DNA of 64,000 nucleotides, from the NCBI RefSeq assembly GCF_900116225.1, contig NZ_FOZZ01000004.1, positions 240,465-304,464 on the forward strand, read 5' to 3'. Both the position numbers and the translations under genes were made by a program. Positions 9,489 to 18,085 of the stretch are shown piece after piece. Under the pieces are notes generated by a model that saw only the letters and a program-made list of their open reading frames with translations, made no database searches and had not been told where the DNA came from. Every line of letters begins with the position of its first letter. Position 1 is the stretch's first letter. This stretch comes from Sphingobacterium wenxiniae (GTDB taxonomy: Bacteria; Bacteroidota; Bacteroidia; Sphingobacteriales; Sphingobacteriaceae).

Positions 9489-10151
9489 ATGAAAATAGAA
9501 AAACAGACGATAGACTTTTTAAGGCAATTGCAAAAGAACAATAATCGCGAATGGTTCCAGGAAAATAAAGAAAGTTATGACGCCGCAATCACCAATGTAA
9601 AGGAGTTTATTACGGAATTGATAGCGGAATTCGCTGTTTTTGATCCGCATATCAACACCGACATACAGGCATCAAAGTGCCTTTTCCGTATCTATCGGGA
9701 CATTCGTTTTTCTAAAGATAAAACACCCTATAAGAACTGGTTTGCAGCAGGAATATCCATTGATGGACGCAAACTGGATGGTCCAGAATATTATCTGCAT
9801 ATTGAACCTGAGAAAAGTTTTTTGGCAGCAGGTTACTGGAGGCCGAACAAAAATCATCTGGAAGCTATCCGACAGGAAATAGATTACAGCACTCCGGAAC
9901 TTTTGAAAGCATTAGATGCCGGCGGTTGGAAGGTGGAAGACTTGTCGAGAGAAGACAAGCTTAAACGTGCTCCAGCTGGCTACGCTGAAGATGACCCCAA
10001 TATTGAATTGCTCAAATTGAAGAGCTTTATTCTTTATCAGCAATTTACTGATGAAGAAATAACGGATGGTCAAGGGTTACAGAATCTGGTGAAAACAGCC
10101 GAGCGTATTTATCCATTTAAGCGTTTTATACACCAGGCTCTGGAACAATAA
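9489..10151 (+). CDS. DUF2461 domain protein (TIGR02453 family)
   Basis: A 220-aa soluble protein of the DUF2461 family, conserved in Bacteroidota and fungi and of unknown function. The family blocks are NREWFQENKESYD (about residues 20-32), FRIYRDIRFSKDKTPYKNWF (about 66-85), GPEYYLHIEP and a central AAGYWRPNKNHLEAIRQEI. I chose ATG 9489 over an in-frame ATG at 9456 because homologues begin with a short MKIEKQTIDFL-like segment and the earlier start overlaps the repeat remnant. mqnB follows after a 10-bp gap. Confidence 0.85.
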   Translation: MKIEKQTIDFLRQLQKNNNREWFQENKESYDAAITNVKEFITELIAEFAVFDPHINTDIQASKCLFRIYRDIRFSKDKTPYKNWFAAGISIDGRKLDGPEYYLHIEPEKSFLAAGYWRPNKNHLEAIRQEIDYSTPELLKALDAGGWKVEDLSREDKLKRAPAGYAEDDPNIELLKLKSFILYQQFTDEEITDGQGLQNLVKTAERIYPFKRFIHQALEQ

Positions 10152-10161
10152 ACATAACCTA

Positions 10162-10776
10162 ATGAATATTCTTGTTGTCGCTGCTACAGAGTCTGAAATT
10201 TTGCCTTCTTTATCTTTTTTGGAATCAAAAAAAGCAGATGTGTTGATTACGGGTGTTGGTATGGTGGCTACAACCTATGCCTTGACCAAAAAACTGAAAA
10301 CATCTTCGTATGATCTAATTATCAATGTTGGCATTGGCGGAGTTTTGAATAAAGAATCCCAATTGGGAGAGGTTTATCGTGTTGTTGAAGATACTATTTA
10401 TCGCTTTGGGGCGGAAGATGGACAAGCGTTCCTGTCTATGGATAATTTAGGGTTTGGGAAGTCAACTTTTGTAGAGCAATTTCCTCAGCCATGGGATACT
10501 ATAGCTTTGCCAACGATCAAAGGTCTTACGGTGAATACTGTTCATGGCAATGCTGAAAGCATTGAGCAGCTTCGTCTTTCCTACCCTTCGAATGTAATGG
10601 AATCCATGGAAGGTGCTGCGGTATTTTATGTGGCAAATATGGAGAAGATACCTGTGATGCAATTGCGTGCGTCATCCAATTATATTGAACCTCGAAACCG
10701 AGCCGCCTGGCAAATTGGTTTGGCTGTTGCAAACCTCAATGATTGTTTACAGAAAGTAATCGTGTCCCTGAGGTAA
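10162..10776 (+). CDS. mqnB: Futalosine hydrolase
   Basis: A 204-aa nucleoside-phosphorylase-fold enzyme that hydrolyses futalosine to dehypoxanthine futalosine and hypoxanthine in the alternative (futalosine) menaquinone pathway. It shows the family N-terminus ILVVAATESEI, the purine-site region NVGIGGVL, and the substrate-binding SMEGAAVFYVA near the C-terminus. Length fits MqnB rather than the longer MTA/SAH nucleosidases, with which it shares the fold; this is the main alternative. It follows the DUF2461 gene by 10 bp and is probably co-transcribed. Confidence 0.9.
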   Translation: MNILVVAATESEILPSLSFLESKKADVLITGVGMVATTYALTKKLKTSSYDLIINVGIGGVLNKESQLGEVYRVVEDTIYRFGAEDGQAFLSMDNLGFGKSTFVEQFPQPWDTIALPTIKGLTVNTVHGNAESIEQLRLSYPSNVMESMEGAAVFYVANMEKIPVMQLRASSNYIEPRNRAAWQIGLAVANLNDCLQKVIVSLR

Positions 10777-10870
10777 ATCTCTTAACGATTGGGAGATACT
10801 TCCTACGAAATAATGACATAAATCGCTATTTTTTGCAGGTGGGGCATTACGAAATATAAATAAATAATAG

Positions 10871-10878
10871 TAGTTTTG
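10871..10878 (+). promoter_or_regulatory. Putative -7 box for pdhB
   Basis: TAGTTTTG matches TAnnTTTG and lies 35 bp before the start codon. No TTG at a normal -33 spacing was found. Confidence 0.5.
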
Positions 10879-10913
10879 CGATATTCTTTATTTAAGACAC
10901 AATTTTACAACTG

Positions 10914-11900
10914 ATGAGAGAAATACAATTCAGAGAAGCGCTTCGGGAAGCCTTGAACGAAGAGATGCGTAAAGATGATAAAATATTTTTGATGGGCGAA
11001 GAAGTCGCTGAGTACAATGGTGCTTACAAAGTGAGCCAGGGTATGTTGGACGAGTTCGGCGCTAAACGTGTTATAGATACGCCTATTGCAGAACTTGGTT
11101 TTGCAGGTATTGCAGTGGGTGCTGCGATGAACGGACTAAGACCTATCGTGGAATTTATGACGTTCAACTTCTCTTTAGTAGCGATTGACCAGGTAATTAA
11201 TGCTGCGGCAAAACTTCGCCAGATGAGTGGTGGTCAATTCTCTTGTCCGATTGTTTTCCGTGGCCCAACCGGGAATGCGGGTCAGTTGGCAGCGCAACAC
11301 TCTCAAAACTTTGAAAACTGGTATGCAAATACGCCAGGATTGAAAGTTGTTGTTCCTTCTAACCCTTATGATGCAAAAGGATTATTGAAATCTGCTATCA
11401 TCGATCCAGATCCGGTAATTTTCATGGAGTCTGAGGTTATGTATGGAGATAAAGGACAGGTTCCAGAAGAAGAGTATTACCTGCCAATCGGTAAAGCAAA
11501 TACAATTCAGGAAGGTACTGATGTAACCGTGGTTTCTTTTGGTAAAATGGTTCCACGTGTGGTTATTCCTGCGGTTGAAGAATTGACAAAAGAAGGTATC
11601 AGTGTAGAATTAATCGATTTGCGTTCCGTACGTCCAATTGATTTTGATGCGATTCTTGAATCTGTGAAGAAAACCAACAGATTGGTGGTTGTTGAAGAGG
11701 CTTGGCCTTTGGCTTCCATCTCTTCTGAAATCGCTTTCCGTGTACAGAAAGATGCATTTGACTATTTGGATGCACCAGTTATTCGCGTAACTTCAGCAGA
11801 CGTACCGCTTGGCTATGCACCTACTTTGGTAGAAGCAGCCTTACCAAGTGTAGCTAAAGTTGTAAAAGCTGTTAAGGAAGTTTCTTACATCACGAAGTAA
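10914..11900 (+). CDS. pdhB: Pyruvate dehydrogenase complex E1 component, beta subunit
   Basis: A 328-aa transketolase-like protein that, with a separate E1 alpha chain, decarboxylates pyruvate on thiamine diphosphate and transfers the acetyl group to E2. Typical E1-beta blocks are FLMGEEVAEYNGAYKVSQG, RVIDTPIAELGFAGIAVGAA, GPTGNAGQLAAQHSQNFE and the C-terminal DVPLGYAPTLVEAALP. The alpha subunit is not adjacent, as in many Bacteroidota. Branched-chain 2-oxoacid E1 beta is the close alternative, but PDH is the better match by length and motifs. It has its own upstream -7 box and a downstream hairpin terminator. Confidence 0.9.
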   Translation: MREIQFREALREALNEEMRKDDKIFLMGEEVAEYNGAYKVSQGMLDEFGAKRVIDTPIAELGFAGIAVGAAMNGLRPIVEFMTFNFSLVAIDQVINAAAKLRQMSGGQFSCPIVFRGPTGNAGQLAAQHSQNFENWYANTPGLKVVVPSNPYDAKGLLKSAIIDPDPVIFMESEVMYGDKGQVPEEEYYLPIGKANTIQEGTDVTVVSFGKMVPRVVIPAVEELTKEGISVELIDLRSVRPIDFDAILESVKKTNRLVVVEEAWPLASISSEIAFRVQKDAFDYLDAPVIRVTSADVPLGYAPTLVEAALPSVAKVVKAVKEVSYITK

Positions 11901-11924
11901 TATTAGCACTTGATATAAAAACAT

Positions 11925-11975
11925 GTCTTCGTCATCGCGATAAACGAAGCCTGCATACCGCAGGCAGGCAATCGG
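11925..11975. repeat. Dispersed intergenic repeat with internal inverted repeat
   Basis: A CGTCATCGCGA...AAGC...GCAATCGGATGAC unit, a pattern common between Bacteroidota genes, interrupted by GCCTGCATACCGCAGGCAGGC-type inverted sequence that can form a small hairpin. Confidence 0.55.
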
Positions 11976-11996
11976 ATGACATGCAAGCATATAAGG

Positions 11997-12027
11997 AAAG
12001 ACCTTCAGCAATGAGGGTCTTTTTTTG
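11997..12027 (+). terminator. Intrinsic terminator downstream of pdhB
   Basis: Stem AAAGACC/GGTCTTT around an 11-12-base loop, ending in a run of T. It sits inside the spurious N-terminal extension of the next open frame. Confidence 0.7.
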
Positions 12028-12085
12028 TGGTGGAGAAGGCTGTTTTAGGAAAAAAATGCTATCTTCACTCACAAAGAAAAGTTAT

Positions 12086-12844
12086 ATGAAAAGATATTTT
12101 TTAACAGGGATGGCTCTTTGTTTGGGTTTTATCTCATTTGCACAAAAGGCCGTTGACTTTAAGTTGAATCCGGAAATCGGCAAACCGTTGAAGATTAACA
12201 TGCTGATGAAGACAGATGTAGAAGGTCCTCAGAGTGTCATCATGGATATGAACATGGGTATGGAAATGGTTGCTTCACAGAAAGATGGAGAAAATTTCAC
12301 CATTGAGAATACGACTAAGACAATCAAGGTAGATATAGATGCAGGAATGATGACAATGTCCTATAATTCTGAAGAGGAAGCTGCTGACGAGATGGCAAAA
12401 GCGTTAGGCGAGCAGTTTTCAAAGATTATTGATCAGAAAATCACGATCGTGATGACTGAAAAGGGAAAAACATTGGATGTTAATCTTCCGGAGAGTTTTG
12501 CGGGACAAGGGTTTGACAAGTCTTCTTTTGCGAATATTTCTGCCAGTCTTCCAGAAAATGCTGTGTCTCCGGGGGAGTCATGGAGCAGTTCGTATGAAAT
12601 GACAGACAACCCTTTGATTGCTTTTGTAGAGCAAACGTCCACTTATCGAGAAGAAAGTGCGGAAGGATATGTTATTGATGTAGAAGGAAAGATGAAAGAT
12701 GGATCTGACAATGAGATTGGTTCTGTAAAAGGACATTACATCTTAGATAAAACGACGCATTTTACAAAGAATGCTGTTTTGACCACTTCTATTGAGGTGC
12801 AAGGAACAAAAGTGGTTAGCGACATTACAATGTCCGTAGATTAA
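12086..12844 (+). CDS. Exported protein of unknown function, DUF6263-like
   Basis: A 252-aa protein with a signal peptide (MKRYFLTGMALCLGFISFA, cleavage about residue 19-20), so exported. The rest is beta-rich, with a Met-rich segment at about residues 45-70 (MDMNMGMEMV) and a conserved-looking SPGESWSSSYE block near 172. The pattern resembles the Bacteroidota DUF6263 family of secreted proteins, function unknown. I chose ATG 12086 because the longer frame runs through the pdhB terminator and would bury the signal peptide. The gene stands alone between two terminators. Confidence 0.7.
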   Translation: MKRYFLTGMALCLGFISFAQKAVDFKLNPEIGKPLKINMLMKTDVEGPQSVIMDMNMGMEMVASQKDGENFTIENTTKTIKVDIDAGMMTMSYNSEEEAADEMAKALGEQFSKIIDQKITIVMTEKGKTLDVNLPESFAGQGFDKSSFANISASLPENAVSPGESWSSSYEMTDNPLIAFVEQTSTYREESAEGYVIDVEGKMKDGSDNEIGSVKGHYILDKTTHFTKNAVLTTSIEVQGTKVVSDITMSVD

Positions 12845-12860
12845 GAATTTTAAAAAGTAT

Positions 12861-12897
12861 AAAAAAACGGAGTCAAATTTTTGACTCCGTTTTTTTT
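12861..12897. terminator. Bidirectional intrinsic terminator
   Basis: Stem ACGGAGTCAAA / TTTGACTCCGT flanked by A-run and T-run. It lies between the convergent exported protein (+) and gcvH (-). Confidence 0.88.
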
Positions 12898-12921
12898 ATG
12901 TACCAAATTTATTTTTGCGTA

Positions 12922-13302
12922 TTACGCATTGATTTCAGCTTTGTATTGATCTGCAGATAATAAAGCATCTACGTCAGTAGGATTGCTCAATTTCACACGA
13001 ATAATCCAACCCTCTCCATAAGGGTCTGAGTTTACCAATTCAGGAGAACCATCGATAGCCTCATTGACCGCTAATACCGTTGCAGTTACAGGAATGAACA
13101 AGTCTGAAACAGTTTTTACAGCTTCTACTGTACCGAATACCTCATTTGCAGCAACTTCTTCGTCAACAGTATTGATATCAACGAAAACAATATCTCCCAA
13201 TTCGCGCTGTGCGAAATCCGTGATGCCGATAACGGCTTCATCACCTTCTACACGAATCCATTCGTGATCTTTAGTGTATTTTAATTCTGCTGGAAAATTC
13301 AT
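12922..13302 (-). CDS. gcvH: Glycine cleavage system H protein
   Basis: A 126-aa lipoyl carrier protein of the glycine cleavage complex; it shuttles the aminomethyl group from GcvP to GcvT and is reoxidised by lipoamide dehydrogenase. The lipoylation site is visible at about Lys63 in GTVEAVKTVSDL, preceded by the family N-terminus YTKDHEWIRVEGDEAVIGIT. Length is normal. gcvP lies about 19 kb away in this window and gcvT is not in it, so the system is dispersed. A -7 box lies 16 nt upstream of the start. Confidence 0.95.
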   Translation of the reverse strand: MNFPAELKYTKDHEWIRVEGDEAVIGITDFAQRELGDIVFVDINTVDEEVAANEVFGTVEAVKTVSDLFIPVTATVLAVNEAIDGSPELVNSDPYGEGWIIRVKLSNPTDVDALLSADQYKAEINA

Positions 13303-13318
13303 AACTTTTTTCTTTGCT

Positions 13319-13326
13319 CAAAAATA
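13319..13326 (-). promoter_or_regulatory. Putative -7 box for gcvH
   Basis: On the minus strand the bases read TATTTTTG, matching TAnnTTTG, 16 nt before the gcvH ATG, predicting a leader of roughly 10 nt. Confidence 0.5.
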
Positions 13327-13359
13327 GGATTATCATTCGACATAAGCAATTTTTTCACT

Positions 13360-13367
13360 TAAATTAG
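13360..13367 (+). promoter_or_regulatory. Weak -7-like box abutting the anmK start
   Basis: TAAATTAG differs from TAnnTTTG at one position. Four bases (CCCT) separate it from ATG 13372, the same geometry as at queD and two other genes in this window. Confidence 0.35.
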
Positions 13368-13371
13368 CCCT

Positions 13372-14565
13372 ATGAACCTACAAATCGAGAAACTATACCA
13401 TATTGCCCGGAAAGAGGAGCGCAATATTATTGGTTTGATGTCTGGAACATCGTTGGATGGCCTGGATATTGCCTGGTGTAAATTAAGGAGAAGTGGTGTG
13501 GATACTGAACTGACGTTAGAGCAATTCGTTACTCTACCCTATCCAGAAAGTTTCCGTAAGCAGGTGCGTGAGGTATTTGCTAAGCGAGCCATCGACCAGC
13601 AGGTGCTCTGTGGTTTGAATGCCATGATAGGGCGTTTGCACGGAGAGTTGGTTAATCAGGCACTTGCGGACTGGAATGCAACAGCAACTGATATCGATTT
13701 GATTGCGAGCCATGGACAAACGGTTTACCATGCTCCTCAGAGGCTTACGAAGGATATAATCTATCCGAATAGCACCTTGCAAATCGGTGATGGCGATCAT
13801 CTTGCCGTGACTACGGGAATCATCACTATAGCCGATTTTAGGCAGAAACATATCGCTACAGGTGGAGAGGGAGCGCCTTTGGCAGCGTATGGTGATTTTC
13901 TGCTTTTTACTGATACTGTTGAAAACCGCTTTTTGCTAAACATTGGCGGCATTTCCAATTTTACATTTTTACCCCGTAAGGACAGCGATCTCAAGGCCTA
14001 CGCGACCGATTTGGGACCAGGAAATACCATGATGAACCAATTCATGTTCCAGCAATTTGGGTTGGAGATGGATAAGGATGGCGATGTGGCGAGGGAGGGA
14101 GTTGTTCACGAAATGTTATTAGAAGCATTATTGGCAGAACCTTTTCTTACCGAAGGCTTTCCGAAGACAACAGGACCTGAGTTGTTCAATTTGAGCTATT
14201 TAGAGGCAGCACAACAGAAAACGGGCACGCAATTCTTAAAGACCGAAGATGTGATGGCAACCTTGAATGCTTTTGCGGCCCAAGCGATTGTAGAAGGAAT
14301 AAAGCGGCAGGCTAAAGGGTTAGACCATGTTGCGGTTTATGTAAGTGGTGGCGGGTTGCATAATCCTGTTTTAATGGATAATATGCGCCAACAACTGCCA
14401 AAGATAGAGATAAGCAGTTTTGCAGAATTAGGCCTTAATCCCGATGCGAAAGAAGCGTGTCTTTTTGCTGTATTAGCAAATGAGACTGTCGCGGGCAGTC
14501 CGCAACATGTAGAAAATATTCAGGATTCCCCTGCCGTATGCATGGGGAAAGTCTGTTTTTCTTAG
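13372..14565 (+). CDS. anmK: Anhydro-N-acetylmuramic acid kinase
   Basis: A 397-aa ASKHA-fold kinase that opens the anhydro ring of 1,6-anhydroMurNAc while phosphorylating it to MurNAc-6-phosphate, part of cell-wall recycling. The phosphate-binding N-terminal motif GLMSGTSLDGLDIAWC (about residues 22-37), ASHGQTVYHAP, GDGDHLAVTTGIITIADFRQ and the C-terminal VSGGGLHNPVLM are the family hallmarks. Length is normal. It is divergent from gcvH and is followed after 30 bp by queD, which seems to have its own promoter. Confidence 0.94.
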   Translation: MNLQIEKLYHIARKEERNIIGLMSGTSLDGLDIAWCKLRRSGVDTELTLEQFVTLPYPESFRKQVREVFAKRAIDQQVLCGLNAMIGRLHGELVNQALADWNATATDIDLIASHGQTVYHAPQRLTKDIIYPNSTLQIGDGDHLAVTTGIITIADFRQKHIATGGEGAPLAAYGDFLLFTDTVENRFLLNIGGISNFTFLPRKDSDLKAYATDLGPGNTMMNQFMFQQFGLEMDKDGDVAREGVVHEMLLEALLAEPFLTEGFPKTTGPELFNLSYLEAAQQKTGTQFLKTEDVMATLNAFAAQAIVEGIKRQAKGLDHVAVYVSGGGLHNPVLMDNMRQQLPKIEISSFAELGLNPDAKEACLFAVLANETVAGSPQHVENIQDSPAVCMGKVCFS

Positions 14566-14583
14566 ATTTTAGAATTTAAGCAC

Positions 14584-14591
14584 TATCTTTG
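14584..14591 (+). promoter_or_regulatory. -7 box directly before queD
   Basis: TATCTTTG, a perfect TAnnTTTG, with only TCTT between it and ATG 14596. Transcription would start at or next to the start codon, implying a leaderless or nearly leaderless mRNA. Confidence 0.5.
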
Positions 14592-14595
14592 TCTT

Positions 14596-15009
14596 ATGGT
14601 TTATATCACAAGGCGCGAGCGTTTTAGCGCAGCCCACAAACTTTTTCGGGAAGACTGGTCGCAGGAACAGAACGAAGCCGTTTTTGGCAATTGTTCCAAC
14701 CCTAATTGGCATGGTCATAATTACGAGCTCTTTGTGACGGTGAAAGGAAAAATCAATCCCGAGACAGGCTTTGTTATTGATTTAAAACGAATGAAGCAGA
14801 TTATGCTCATACATGTTATCGATAAATTGGACCATAAAAATATAAATCTCGATGTAGATTTTATGCAGGGTAAAAAGGCTTCTACCGAAGTCATTGCTGT
14901 AGAGATTTTTAAGGTGCTGAAAGAGGAGTTCACAAAAGAAAATGTACAGCTACACGCAGTGAAGCTTTATGAAACAGAAAATAATTATGTCGAATATTTC
15001 GGCGATTAA
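14596..15009 (+). CDS. queD: 6-carboxytetrahydropterin synthase-type protein (QueD/PTPS family)
   Basis: A 137-aa enzyme of the PTPS/QueD fold. QueD converts 7,8-dihydroneopterin triphosphate to 6-carboxytetrahydropterin in queuosine and other 7-deazapurine synthesis. The zinc-binding histidines are visible in FSAAHKL (about residue 12) and WHGHNYEL (about 38-45), with DLKRMKQ and LDHKNIN blocks as in QueD. Length is normal. folE, which makes the substrate precursor from GTP, starts 18 bp downstream, so the pair is functionally linked. A true 6-pyruvoyltetrahydropterin synthase is the alternative. Confidence 0.88.
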   Translation: MVYITRRERFSAAHKLFREDWSQEQNEAVFGNCSNPNWHGHNYELFVTVKGKINPETGFVIDLKRMKQIMLIHVIDKLDHKNINLDVDFMQGKKASTEVIAVEIFKVLKEEFTKENVQLHAVKLYETENNYVEYFGD

Positions 15010-15027
15010 TCCTATAAATAATACAAA

Positions 15028-15660
15028 ATGAGTAATCTTACAGACTTCGACAGCGAAGAGCAAGACGGTTATATCAAAATTGATCAATACAATACCAAAC
15101 ATGTTGATCGCATAGCGACCTATTATAAAGATATTTTAGAAGCTATTGGCGAAGATCCAAAGCGTGAAGGTTTGATAAAAACGCCAGAGCGCGTAGCCAA
15201 GGCCCTGCAATTTCTGACGCATGGGTACGATATTGATGCGGCGCAGGTGTTGCGTAGCGCAATGTTCGAAGAAGATTATAGTCAAATGGTGGTTGTAAAA
15301 GATATCGAGGTCTATTCGATGTGTGAGCATCACATGCTTCCCTTCTTTGGGAAAGCCCATATTGCGTATATCCCGAATGGACATATTGTAGGGTTGAGTA
15401 AGATTCCGCGCGTGGTGGACGTGTTTGCTCGTAGATTACAGGTACAAGAGCGTTTGACCAATGAGATCCGGGATTGTATTCAAGATACACTGAATCCAGC
15501 AGGGGTTGCTGTCGTGATGGAATGTAAGCATATGTGCATGGCAATGCGGGGTGTGCAGAAACAAAATTCGGTGACGACGACTTCTGCTTTTACCGGAGCC
15601 TTTCAAAATGATGTTACACGATCGGAATTTTTACGCTTGATTACAGCGTCATTAGATTAA
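15028..15660 (+). CDS. folE: GTP cyclohydrolase I
   Basis: A 210-aa enzyme converting GTP to 7,8-dihydroneopterin triphosphate for folate and deazapurine pathways. The zinc ligands and catalytic residues are in [20 protein letters not shown] (about residues 98-117) and [13 protein letters not shown] (about 164-176), with [17 protein letters not shown] at the N-terminal side. Length is normal for the bacterial enzyme. It lies directly downstream of queD, probably the same transcript, and is followed by a long hairpin terminator. Confidence 0.96.
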   Translation: MSNLTDFDSEEQDGYIKIDQYNTKHVDRIATYYKDILEAIGEDPKREGLIKTPERVAKALQFLTHGYDIDAAQVLRSAMFEEDYSQMVVVKDIEVYSMCEHHMLPFFGKAHIAYIPNGHIVGLSKIPRVVDVFARRLQVQERLTNEIRDCIQDTLNPAGVAVVMECKHMCMAMRGVQKQNSVTTTSAFTGAFQNDVTRSEFLRLITASLD

Positions 15661-15673
15661 TGGTTTTTTTATG

Positions 15674-15710
15674 AAAAAAGGTCTTCTGAATACTTTCAGG
15701 GGGCTTTTTT
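15674..15710 (+). terminator. Intrinsic terminator downstream of folE
   Basis: A long stem with G-T pairs: AAGGTCTTCTGAA / TTCAGGGGGCTT around the loop TACT, flanked by A- and T-runs. Confidence 0.75.
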
Positions 15711-15778
15711 CGTTTTTAAGCCAGTTGATACAAAAATTAATTTATGTTAAAATTCTTTCTAATATAGGTGTGCTTGAC

Positions 15779-15786
15779 TACTTTTG
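15779..15786 (+). promoter_or_regulatory. -7 box directly before the O-methyltransferase gene
   Basis: TACTTTTG, a perfect TAnnTTTG, separated from ATG 15792 by five bases (TCGCT). This excludes the in-frame start at 15768 and suggests a leaderless transcript. Confidence 0.5.
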
Positions 15787-15791
15787 TCGCT

Positions 15792-16427
15792 ATGCTTGAA
15801 AATGAAGAGGTTTTAAATGCCTATTTGGAGAAAACCTGTGACGCTGAAAATGAGCTATTAAAACGGGTTCATCGGGAGACTTATCTAAAGGAAACGATGC
15901 CGCATATGCTCTCTGGGCATTTTCAAGGAAGAGTTCTTTCCATGCTTGCAAAACTGGTTCAGCCGAAGCTGATGTTGGAGATCGGAACATTCACCGGCTA
16001 TGCGACATTATGTTTGGCAGAAGGCCTATCCTCGGACGGTCTGCTTCACACAATTGATGTGAATGAAGAACAACAAGAACGAGTGCAAGGATATTTTGAT
16101 GCTTCACCGTATGGTGAGCAGATAAAATACCATATTGGACCAGCGGCAGAAATAATTCCTACGATTGAGGGCATTTTTGATCTGGTGTTTATCGATGCGG
16201 ACAAAAAAAACAACCTTCAGTACTTCGAAATGCTGATTGACCGTGTGCGAAGCGGAGGCATTTTGTTGGTTGATAATGTGCTATGGAAAGGCAAAGTACT
16301 ATCAGATAATCCAGATAGTCAAACAAAAAGAGTATTAGAACTTAACGATACTTTGGCAAAAGACACAAGAGTTGAAAAACTTATTTTGCCAATTAGAGAC
16401 GGGCTTTTTGTGTTACGCAAAAAGTAA
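15792..16427 (+). CDS. Class I SAM-dependent O-methyltransferase (CCoAOMT-like)
   Basis: A 211-aa soluble Rossmann-fold methyltransferase of the caffeoyl-CoA/catechol O-methyltransferase family. SAM-binding motif I is MLEIGTFTGYATLCLAEGL (about residues 59-77), acidic motif DVNEE follows, and the metal-binding block is LVFIDADKKNNLQYFEM (about 131-147), with LLVDNVLWKGKV as the next conserved segment. The natural acceptor is unknown; related bacterial enzymes methylate small catechols. The start was set at ATG 15792 because a promoter box lies inside the longer frame. The gene stands alone downstream of a terminator. Confidence 0.88.
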   Translation: MLENEEVLNAYLEKTCDAENELLKRVHRETYLKETMPHMLSGHFQGRVLSMLAKLVQPKLMLEIGTFTGYATLCLAEGLSSDGLLHTIDVNEEQQERVQGYFDASPYGEQIKYHIGPAAEIIPTIEGIFDLVFIDADKKNNLQYFEMLIDRVRSGGILLVDNVLWKGKVLSDNPDSQTKRVLELNDTLAKDTRVEKLILPIRDGLFVLRKK

Positions 16428-16449
16428 TGGTTGAACTAAATGTAACAAC

Positions 16450-17172
16450 ATGCAAAAGACAAGTATTATTTGTAAATACTTAGTAGTATTGCTCATGAGT
16501 GTGCTGACAATCCACACAGTAAGCGCACAAAAATTTTCACCAAGCAGCTATATTGCCGAACATAAAGAAGTTGCGCAAGAGCTGATGAAAGAAACGGGGG
16601 TGCCAGCCTCTGTTATTTTAGGTGTAGCTTTCCATGAAAGTGCATATGGAAATAGCCGAATAGCCAAACACCTTAACAATCATTTCGGTATTAAAGGAAA
16701 AAACAAAAGCAAGGTCATTCGTTCAGCTTATAAAGGCTACCTATCGGTTAAAGAATCTTATCTGGACTTTGTTGGACTTTTAAAAAGAAGAAAAGCCACA
16801 GCTCCACTTTTTGAAGATTATTCACATGAAAACTACCAAGCTTGGGTAAAAGGTATTGCTAAATCAGGTTATTCGGAAACCAGGACTTGGTCCGCAAAAG
16901 TATTGGCAACGATTGAACGCTATGATTTAGATGCCATCGATGCAGAGGTGTATCGTGAGCTGGAAGAGAATCGATTGGCTGTAAATGAAGTTGTTCAAGA
17001 AAAAGAAGACCTGCTGTTACAGCAGATGAGCCTAAACATTCAAGAAGATGTTTTTGACATACTGAATACACAACTGATTATCCGTCAGAATTTGAGTATG
17101 GAAGATTTGAAAATAAAAAGCCGGTTGTCGGCAAATGATTTGATTAACAGCGAGCAACGATCTATTCTATAA
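16450..17172 (+). CDS. Exported glucosaminidase-domain peptidoglycan hydrolase
   Basis: A 240-aa protein with a signal peptide (about residues 1-26, ending TVSA) and a glucosaminidase (FlgJ/LytF-like GH73-type) domain at about 30-160. The catalytic-site region reads ASVILGVAFHESAYGNSRIA, followed by NNHFGIKGK and YKGYLSVKESYLDF, all conserved in this family. It probably cuts the glycan strand of peptidoglycan in the periplasm. The C-terminal 70 residues are helical and charged. The start of the next gene, a paralogous glucosaminidase, is 6 bp away, so the pair is almost certainly an operon. Confidence 0.85.
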   Translation: MQKTSIICKYLVVLLMSVLTIHTVSAQKFSPSSYIAEHKEVAQELMKETGVPASVILGVAFHESAYGNSRIAKHLNNHFGIKGKNKSKVIRSAYKGYLSVKESYLDFVGLLKRRKATAPLFEDYSHENYQAWVKGIAKSGYSETRTWSAKVLATIERYDLDAIDAEVYRELEENRLAVNEVVQEKEDLLLQQMSLNIQEDVFDILNTQLIIRQNLSMEDLKIKSRLSANDLINSEQRSIL

Positions 17173-17178
17173 AATTGT

Positions 17179-18018
17179 ATGTTCATACGCTTTCTTCTCG
17201 CACTTATGGTCGGCGTTATCTTTTTGGGGTCTTGTGCATCCAAAAGGGCGGTATTAACTTCCCCTTCACATGGCAACAATGGTTCACGTGAAACAACCGA
17301 AGCTAATAGACGAGGAGCTACTTCTACCTCTGGCCATCAATATATCGAACAATATAAAGACATTGCTATCGCCGAAATGAATCAATACGGCATTCCTGCC
17401 AGCATTAAGCTGGCACAAGCTATTTTGGAGTCGGGAAATGGCAATAGTTACCTTGCTCGAGAAGCAAACAATCATTTTGGCATAAAATGTGGAGGAGTAT
17501 GGAGCGGCCCTTCTGTGAATCGACCCGATGATACACATAATGATTGCTTTCGCGTGTACAATAACCCCGAACAGTCATTTAAAGATCATAGTCAGTTTTT
17601 GTTGCGCAAGCGCTACGAAAAGCTGTTTACATTGGATAAAAACGATTATCGTGGCTGGGCTAAAGGCTTGAAAGAAGCTGGATATGCCACAAATCCGCGC
17701 TATCCAGAGCTACTTATAGACCTTATTGAACGCTATGAATTGTATCAGTATGACCGTGCGGAAGTGTCTTATGCAGCCAAGGAAAAGAGGGAAGAAAAGA
17801 TAGAGGAGATCATCGAGTATAAAGAAGAAGTGGCACCGAAGGAAGTGCAGGAAGAGATAAAAAGTGCTGTTGCCATGACGATACACGAGGTGAAGGCCTC
17901 CGATACCTTGTATTCAATTGGAAGGCGTTACGGTGTGAGCGTTGAACAATTGAAGCAGCTAAACGGATTGTCTACAGATAGTCTTTCTATTGGTCAGTTA
18001 TTGGTCGTGACCAAGTAA
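17179..18018 (+). CDS. Glucosaminidase lipoprotein with C-terminal LysM
   Basis: A 279-aa lipoprotein: the N-terminus ends in FLGSC, a lipobox with Cys near residue 20. A glucosaminidase domain spans about 50-195 (SIKLAQAILESGNGNSYLA, NNHFGIKCGG, WAKGLKEAGYATNPRYPE). After a charged Glu/Lys linker, a LysM domain at about 235-279 (ASDTLYSIGRRYGVSVEQL, LNGLSTDSLSIGQLL) would anchor it to peptidoglycan. It is a paralogue of the adjacent upstream gene, which lacks LysM and the lipobox. The cluster as a whole points to cell-wall turnover. Confidence 0.9.
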   Translation: MFIRFLLALMVGVIFLGSCASKRAVLTSPSHGNNGSRETTEANRRGATSTSGHQYIEQYKDIAIAEMNQYGIPASIKLAQAILESGNGNSYLAREANNHFGIKCGGVWSGPSVNRPDDTHNDCFRVYNNPEQSFKDHSQFLLRKRYEKLFTLDKNDYRGWAKGLKEAGYATNPRYPELLIDLIERYELYQYDRAEVSYAAKEKREEKIEEIIEYKEEVAPKEVQEEIKSAVAMTIHEVKASDTLYSIGRRYGVSVEQLKQLNGLSTDSLSIGQLLVVTK

Positions 18019-18085
18019 GGATCCGAATTGTATAAAAGTTGTTAAAAATTCGGAAGATAACGTTCTTTAATTTAGTTTTACAGCG

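Noticed and set aside
15768..15791. Upstream start for the O-methyltransferase
   Set aside because: The segment contains the TACTTTTG promoter box and adds no conserved residues.
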